NCBI GenBank assembly: GCA_029984855.1
Contig: JARQZL010000056.1
Location: 34,237-98,236 of the forward strand
DNA: 64,000 nt
Direction of reading: 5' to 3'
Source: Archaeoglobales archaeon
GTDB taxonomy: Archaea > Halobacteriota > Archaeoglobi > Archaeoglobales > Archaeoglobaceae
This document shows positions 57,106 through 64,000 of the stretch, in pieces (the stretch's first letter is position 1; each line of letters starts with the position of its first letter). The notes under the pieces are model-generated. The model did no database searches. It was not told the origin of the DNA and saw only the letters and a program-made list of their open reading frames with translations. The position numbers and the translations under genes are program-made.

Positions 57106-57801
57106 AACTCTGATAAAGCCAATGAGGGGAGATGCAGAAAAGCACTGAGCAGAAACTACAAGTACGTTGGGTATAACGATATCTCCAACCCCGATGTATA
57201 TCGCTTTTTTACCCTCTTTGCTGTCTTCCGGTCTCTTTTCAAGGCTTTCAAAGCTGAAACCCCTCCTCAGTGGAATAATGAACAGCATTGGCAGATTCAG
57301 CTTGCTTACAGATTCTGCGAGAGTGAGCATGTGTTTTGTTTTGTAAACAGATATTGCATCATAGAGGGCAAGCACTGCAAGCAGAACAATTGCGGGCAAG
57401 GGCTCAAGGCTAATTCCAAATATGGATATTATGCCCACGGAAATAAAGAAGGCTGAAACATCAATAACTATCCAGTTCGGTTTTTTGAGGAGCAGGGTTG
57501 CCATGATTACCGCTGGAACAGCTGAGAAGTAGCCAGTGAACGGGTAAAAAACGTAGCATATTGAGATAAATATAAGTGAATACATTATTAGCTTGAGAAC
57601 GGCTTTATACCTTGAGAGAATCAGAATAAAAGCTGTAAAGACGAGTATTGCTAAAAAGTAGTATATTGAGTTTGAGACCTCTCCAGGATTCTCAAAGGCC
57701 TGCATCCCTGCAGCTTTGTAGTCTGGCGTTACTGCTATTGCTGCCAGCGCAGCGGAGAGGTAAATTGCAGCTATTGCAAGCTTGCTCCTCATTTTCAGCA
57801 C
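56971..57801 (-). CDS. Presenilin-family intramembrane aspartyl protease (PSH)
   Basis: ~9 hydrophobic segments; LYDAIS (YD), IYIGVGDIVIPNVL (GxGD), GRPQAGLPFLN (PAL-like). Confidence 0.88.
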   Translation of the reverse strand: MLKMRSKLAIAAIYLSAALAAIAVTPDYKAAGMQAFENPGEVSNSIYYFLAILVFTAFILILSRYKAVLKLIMYSLIFISICYVFYPFTGYFSAVPAVIMATLLLKKPNWIVIDVSAFFISVGIISIFGISLEPLPAIVLLAVLALYDAISVYKTKHMLTLAESVSKLNLPMLFIIPLRRGFSFESLEKRPEDSKEGKKAIYIGVGDIVIPNVLVVSAQCFSASPLIGFIRVSALMSLAGGLVGLTILLRFVGRPQAGLPFLNIPTITGYLISLLI

Positions 57802-59543
57802 TCTATGTAGACTTTTTCTCCTCTTGCGAGCGCAAGTTTGATAGCCTTACCGGCATCTTTACTCTTTCTTACCTTTATAACACCCCTGCTTCCAACTGAA
57901 GCCGTGAAAAGGTACTCATTTCCGGCATAGACACTGGCCTTTTTACCCTCAAATCCCTCTGCGTGCAGAATGTAGTGCTTGTTTGCCTCCTCGACATTTA
58001 CCTCCACCCTCTCTGTAAGCGGCTGAATATCTATCTTCATTCCAAGTATGTCCTCTATTTTCTTGATTGTTTTACCTCTCCTGCCAACTATAGACGCTAT
58101 CTCATCCGGCCTCACTTTAACAACTGCTCTCCTCTCGTTTATCACCTCTACATCGAATCGTGAAACGTAGCTTCTGATTACATCCTCAACTTTCGCTTTT
58201 ACATCCTCAAATGAGCCGCTAACAGGCATTACCACAACCTGCTCCCCGTAGGTGTATATTTCGTACTCAACATTCTTTGTTTCAAAGTCCGAGACCTCTA
58301 TTACCGGTCTTGCAAGGTCTGCTTCAAACATCCCATGAGGAACCTTTACAGTAAACTTCAACTCGTAAATCTTGGCTATTTTTCCCGCATCGATGAATAT
58401 TACTGTATCAACAACTTGCGGGATAACTCCCAGTTCAACTCTTCCAATCATTCGCTGAACTGCATCTATTGCCCTTGTTGCATGTGTAACTCCAATCATC
58501 CCGACGCCAGCAAGCCGCATATCTGCAAAAACCTGGAAATCCCTGGATCTTCGGAGCTCATCGTATATCGTGTAGTCAGGTCTTACGAGGAGGAGAATGT
58601 CTGCAGTTAAACACATATCACCTTCAAGAGGTGCGTACTGTGTTATTTCGTCCCTCGTCATTAGATCTCTCGGGCTCTCCATTGTTTTGACGAGAAAGTT
58701 GTGTTCCATCAAGAAGTCTGCAATGCTTGCAGCAAATGTCGATTTACCTGCCCCGGGAGGACCTGCAATGAGAATTCCACGCTGTTTCTCGATAAACCTC
58801 TTTTTCAGATCATCACTCATCGCATAATCTTCTATAGACAACCTTGCTACCGGTCTGACAGCGGTGATCTCCATCCTGTCTGCAAATGGCCTATCTGCTA
58901 TTGCAATTCTTAAATCACGAAGCTGAACAACAGTTGCGCCTCTTCTCTCAATCTCTATGCTGCTCTCTTCATCCTGCCTTGCAGCCTCCACTATCTCATG
59001 GGCAATTCTGTGCAGTTCTTCTGCACTCATCGGCTCACTCCTGAGTTCGACAAGTTTCAGCTCTCCAACCTTGCCCTTTTTTGCATACGGCTTAACTCCC
59101 TCCCTCAGGTGAACGCTCGAGGTATCGGGTGTAAAAAACCTCATTATCATTGTCTCTTCAGGTCTTACCCGCTCCTGCTTGAGGTATATTGCGTCTATTC
59201 CTCTTGATACTGCAACGCTGTACTGAACCCTGTCGCTGGTTATCAGAATTGCTTTTTCCTCCTCGGCAATTTTTCTGATGAGATTGTCTATTTCTCCACC
59301 CTTTGCCAGCTTTATGTGTTCAATTGTCGGCCTTACACCCTTGAACTCAACATTAGCAAGCTCCTTTATTCTTTTAACCTCTTCGAGTCCCTGAAACCCA
59401 CTCATTTTGCCACGATTTGCCTGTGCCTCAAGCTCGGCTATCGCAGCCTCAGGAATTATGATATCTCCTTCAATCTCGCCTCTCTCAATCATCTGTGATA
59501 TTCTCCCATCAATCAAAACACTCGTGTCAGCAACGTATTTCAT
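57795..59543 (-). CDS. PIN-ATPase-KH domain protein (PINc/VapC-type ATPase)
   Basis: [71 protein letters not shown]-like [28 protein letters not shown]. Confidence 0.92.
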   Translation of the reverse strand: MKYVADTSVLIDGRISQMIERGEIEGDIIIPEAAIAELEAQANRGKMSGFQGLEEVKRIKELANVEFKGVRPTIEHIKLAKGGEIDNLIRKIAEEEKAILITSDRVQYSVAVSRGIDAIYLKQERVRPEETMIMRFFTPDTSSVHLREGVKPYAKKGKVGELKLVELRSEPMSAEELHRIAHEIVEAARQDEESSIEIERRGATVVQLRDLRIAIADRPFADRMEITAVRPVARLSIEDYAMSDDLKKRFIEKQRGILIAGPPGAGKSTFAASIADFLMEHNFLVKTMESPRDLMTRDEITQYAPLEGDMCLTADILLLVRPDYTIYDELRRSRDFQVFADMRLAGVGMIGVTHATRAIDAVQRMIGRVELGVIPQVVDTVIFIDAGKIAKIYELKFTVKVPHGMFEADLARPVIEVSDFETKNVEYEIYTYGEQVVVMPVSGSFEDVKAKVEDVIRSYVSRFDVEVINERRAVVKVRPDEIASIVGRRGKTIKKIEDILGMKIDIQPLTERVEVNVEEANKHYILHAEGFEGKKASVYAGNEYLFTASVGSRGVIKVRKSKDAGKAIKLALARGEKVYIEC

Positions 59544-59847
59544 CTTCAATCCTCCTAAAAAAGCAGGAATAATTCCCGGTGTGGCATGCAACACCTTTCT
59601 GCTTTACAATATAAAGTACTGCATCGCAGTCACAGTCAGCTCTTACCTCAACCACCTCCTGTACATTCCCTGAAGTTTCTCCTTTCATCCAGAGCTTCCT
59701 CCTGCTCCTGCTCCAGTAATGTGCAAAACCAGTTTCGAGGGTTTTTTTAATTGCTTCTTCGTTGGCGTAGGCAAGCATGAGGACTTCTTTGCTGCCGATA
59801 TCCTGTACAACCACCGGAATCAATCCCTTTTCATCGAACTTGAGCAT
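59527..59847 (-). CDS. hisI: Phosphoribosyl-AMP cyclohydrolase
   Basis: [55 protein letters not shown]. Confidence 0.95.
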   Translation of the reverse strand: MLKFDEKGLIPVVVQDIGSKEVLMLAYANEEAIKKTLETGFAHYWSRSRRKLWMKGETSGNVQEVVEVRADCDCDAVLYIVKQKGVACHTGNYSCFFRRIEDEIRC

Positions 59848-59900
59848 GATCGTCTTGTTACGGGAAGATTTATAAATTCTATGTGACCAAATTTTCTGTA

Positions 59901-60590
59901 ATGAAGCAATTCAAAACGGGAATTATCAGCCTTGATGCTCAACTCCGAGGAGGATTTCCCGAAGGGAGCGTAATTCTGATTCTTGAAGATCCTGGAGCTG
60001 GCGGGGAAGTATTCACATTCCATTTTGCACTTGAAGGAGGAGGGAATGGTGACAGAGTCCTCTACGTTACCACTGATGATCCGGCAGATTATGTAAAGGA
60101 GAGCATGCGTGCTCTTGACGGAGCAGTTGACAACATAGACATCCTTGACTTTGTCTCGCCAAAGATACAGTCAACCACTCCCCGGGATTTTCTGAGGAGA
60201 ATGCGATATGACCCGCTTAACGGCATAAGAGCTTTACTCAACTCTGAGAACTTTGACAGAATTGTTATAAACAATCTAACGTTTTTCCTCATGCACTATG
60301 AGAAAGAAGAGGTATTCAAGCTTATAGAAGACCTTTCAGCGATAGCTCTGAGGGATCATGCTGTACATCTTCTTCTCCTTACAAGAGGAATGTTCGACCC
60401 TCAAACCGAGACTGCAATGAAGCACGTTGCGGATGGAGTAATAGAGTTAACCCTTAAAGAAGTGGAGAACGAAATACAGCGCAGGTTGAAGTTCCTCAAG
60501 CTCAAGAGAGTTCTCGTTCCAAAGACAATACTCAGATACGATCTGACAGAGAAAGGAGTCAGGATGGAATCGGTAATGAGAGTTCTGTGA
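59901..60590 (+). CDS. RecA/KaiC-superfamily ATPase-like protein with degenerate Walker A (HTR-like)
   Basis: [64 protein letters not shown]; Walker-B-like [13 protein letters not shown]. Confidence 0.7.
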   Translation: MKQFKTGIISLDAQLRGGFPEGSVILILEDPGAGGEVFTFHFALEGGGNGDRVLYVTTDDPADYVKESMRALDGAVDNIDILDFVSPKIQSTTPRDFLRRMRYDPLNGIRALLNSENFDRIVINNLTFFLMHYEKEEVFKLIEDLSAIALRDHAVHLLLLTRGMFDPQTETAMKHVADGVIELTLKEVENEIQRRLKFLKLKRVLVPKTILRYDLTEKGVRMESVMRVL

Positions 60591-60594
60591 TACA

Positions 60595-61050
60595 ATGCTT
60601 ATTCTGCAGGGCACTGTGGAAGTTGAGGATGTTTCAGGATTTTTATCGAAATACGGAGAATGTGCAGCATTTCTAAATGCAGATTACATAGCAGATTTAG
60701 CTCATGCAGAGCTTGCAGCAAGGAAAGCGATAAGAGCGTGGAGAGAAGGTAGAAACGTGGCAAAAACCCTGTCTGTTGAAATTATGCTTTACGCTGCAGC
60801 AACAAGGCAGATAAATAGGGCGATGGCTGTGGGGTTGAGGCAGGGAAGGAATAGAGTCGTGGTTGTTGTGCTAAACTGCAACAGCATTAATGTATTAAAA
60901 GAAGAGCACGTTCTCGAGATGGATGAGGAGAAAATAAAGAGGTTGAAAGAGTTTTTTAAGATAACCGATGAGGAAATGGAAATTGCTGGTATTGAAAACC
61001 TTCCCAAACTTATCCGGGAGAGAATTATCCTTTTCGACCTGAACAAGTGA
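60595..61050 (+). CDS. cgi121: KEOPS complex subunit Cgi121
   Basis: LNADYIADLAHAELAARKAIRAWREGRNVAKTLSVEIMLYAAATRQINRAMAVGLRQGRNRVVVVVL. Confidence 0.87.
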   Translation: MLILQGTVEVEDVSGFLSKYGECAAFLNADYIADLAHAELAARKAIRAWREGRNVAKTLSVEIMLYAAATRQINRAMAVGLRQGRNRVVVVVLNCNSINVLKEEHVLEMDEEKIKRLKEFFKITDEEMEIAGIENLPKLIRERIILFDLNK

Positions 61051-61086
61051 TTTTCTGCTTTTTTACACAATGTTATTGCATAAGCA

Positions 61087-61789
61087 TTGCAGAAAAACTT
61101 AAGTATTCTAATTACTACAATAATTATCATGATTTGGATCATAGCTCTCGTGGCTCTAATATCATTCGGGCTGAATACTGCAATTCAAACTGAATGCGTG
61201 GAGCATAAAGCAACTCTCGAGGATTTTCTCTCTCTTACAGATGAAAGAGCAGTTGAATTCAGTTATTTTAATCCATCAAGCGATGGCATTAAATCCTATA
61301 TCAGTTCTGAGTACGGTACTGAAGTACAGTTTGCAGTTTTTAGGGTACACGACGGCTATGTGTGGCTTATAGGTGAAAAGGTTGAACCATCGATCACTTC
61401 CAGCGAGAGGTATAGAGGTGTAGAGTTGAAAACATTGAAAGATGCTTGCTGGGCCTATTTTAATGGAATAACTATATACGGGACAGTTGACGAGGTTAAG
61501 TCAACTATAGATTCATATTATTCAGGGGAAACACTTCTTAACTACTTAGAAGATAGGGGCATCCAAGTTGCAAACAGCGATTACCTGAAGGTACTTAAGG
61601 GTGAGTACTGTCCGTTCTCTACCTCCTTCAAAGTTGTAAAGGCAAAGAATATTGGTGATAAGTACGTTTTCAAGACCTACAGTAATGGAAAGTGGACATA
61701 CAGATCTGAGGACTCTTTTACGGCAGGTATGTTTGAAAAGCACAGGAAGAAGATAGAGATAGACGTCAGGGGCATGGACGTGACAGGAA

Positions 61790-61803
<14 letters not shown>
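61087..61803 (+). CDS. Hypothetical membrane-anchored protein
   Basis: N-terminal TM SILITTIIIMIWIIALVALISFG, soluble domain with conserved-looking Cys; good codon structure. Confidence 0.6.
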
Positions 61804-62822
<1,019 letters not shown>

Positions 62823-62873
62823 TTAGGACAATCCCTTAAAAAATTTTAAATTGCCTTAAAAAAGCTGCACCAC

Positions 62874-64000
62874 ATGGAGGATGTTGCGTGGTTACTGGCC
62901 GCAACGGCCTTAGTTATGCTGATGACGCCCGGAGTGGGCCTTTTTTATGGAGGTATGGTGAGAAGAAAGAACGTAGTGTACATGATTGCCCTGTCATTTG
63001 TGGCATATATTCTCGTCAGTCTGCAGTGGGCTCTTGGTGGTTACAGTCTTTCGTTCGGTAAGGACATCGCAGGATTCTTTGGAACCGGAGGGATTATGCC
63101 AATCGACATCTTTGCCATCTATCAGCTCACGTTTGCAGCAATAACGCTTGCGATAATCACCAGTGCTGCAGCAGAGAGAATGAAGTTATCTGCATTTGTA
63201 ATCTTCGGTTTGCTCTGGACGACACTTGTTTACGATCCGTTCGCACACTGGTTGTGGGGCAACGGATGGCTTGCAAAGCTTGGAGCTTTGGACTTTGCTG
63301 GAGGCATGGTGGTTCATATCAGCTCTGGATTTGGAGCTCTCGCCCTTGCAATAGCGCTTGGAGCAAGAAAGGGGTTTCAGGAATACAGCATGGAACCCCA
63401 CAACATACCGATGACTCTGCTCGGTGCAGCACTGCTCTGGTTTGGCTGGTTTGGTTTCAACGGGGGAAGTGCTTTAGCTGCTAATGAAACGGCAGTTAGG
63501 GCTGTTATTGCCACAAATACAGCCGCAGCCTCAGGAGCGCTTGTATGGATGCTCCTCACCTGGTCTGGCAGGCCAGGCTCTTTAAGCATAGTAACGGGTG
63601 CAATTGCAGGACTTGCAGCAATAACCCCTGCAGCCGGTTACGTTGGCATTCCAGAGGCTCTTGCAATAGGTATAATTGCAGGACTGCTGTGCTACAGGGC
63701 GATGCTGTTCAGGATTAAGAAGGGGCTGGATGAAAGTCTGGATGCATGGGCAATACACGGAGTTGGTGGGCTGTGGGGCTCAATAGCTCTCGGCATTTTT
63801 GGTGAAAAAGGACTTATCTCTGGAAGCACAGCACTAATTACATCTCAGCTGGTCGCTGTAGTTGCTACGGCAGTCTACGCCTTCGCAGTAACCTACGTCC
63901 TTGCGAAGATTGTGGATGCAGCGATAGGCCTTAGAGTCAGCGAGGAGGAGGAGTACGTCGGCCTTGATATCTCGCAGCATGGGGAGACTGCGTACACCTG
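62874..64000 (+). CDS. amt: Ammonium transporter Amt (3' end at/after window edge)
   Basis: Translation [37 protein letters not shown]...[37 protein letters not shown]...[20 protein letters not shown]. Confidence 0.93.
   Translation, partial: MEDVAWLLAATALVMLMTPGVGLFYGGMVRRKNVVYMIALSFVAYILVSLQWALGGYSLSFGKDIAGFFGTGGIMPIDIFAIYQLTFAAITLAIITSAAAERMKLSAFVIFGLLWTTLVYDPFAHWLWGNGWLAKLGALDFAGGMVVHISSGFGALALAIALGARKGFQEYSMEPHNIPMTLLGAALLWFGWFGFNGGSALAANETAVRAVIATNTAAASGALVWMLLTWSGRPGSLSIVTGAIAGLAAITPAAGYVGIPEALAIGIIAGLLCYRAMLFRIKKGLDESLDAWAIHGVGGLWGSIALGIFGEKGLISGSTALITSQLVAVVATAVYAFAVTYVLAKIVDAAIGLRVSEEEEYVGLDISQHGETAYT

Overview
The window looks like a chromosomal segment of an Archaeoglobales-type euryarchaeon. 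This is an inference from gene content: MfnB, LonB, an archaeal CcmE, an Archaeoglobus-type alanine dehydrogenase, Acs, AhbC-like and KEOPS Cgi121. Most of the 64 kb is intact, densely packed housekeeping sequence with two tRNAs. No rRNA, CRISPR array or transposase was seen. Accessory signal is concentrated in a few places. (1) 2.6-5.9 kb holds a membrane-anchored winged-helix regulator divergent from secreted-protein genes, with three copies of a ~25-bp element between them, frame-disrupted ORFs and a duplicated signal-peptide stub. (2) 5.97-6.76 kb holds a HepT/MNT (HEPN-nucleotidyltransferase) toxin-antitoxin pair whose toxin is frameshifted and has a degenerate RX4-6H motif. (3) 22.9-23.2 kb holds a decayed DNRLRE-like fragment. 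(4) 24.5-29.6 kb is an island with two large minus-strand genes. One is a ~1 kaa multi-segment protein now split into four ORFs. The other is a ~600-aa protein ending in a lysozyme/transglycosylase-like domain, odd for an archaeon, split by an in-frame TGA. An attC-like hairpin lies just 3' of it. I consider (4) the best candidate for a poorly described system, apparently bacterial-like and decaying. (5) A 5'-truncated glyA remnant lies at 39.7-40.7 kb. Product calls come from reading the translations. No database search was run, and remembered family resemblances are labelled as such.
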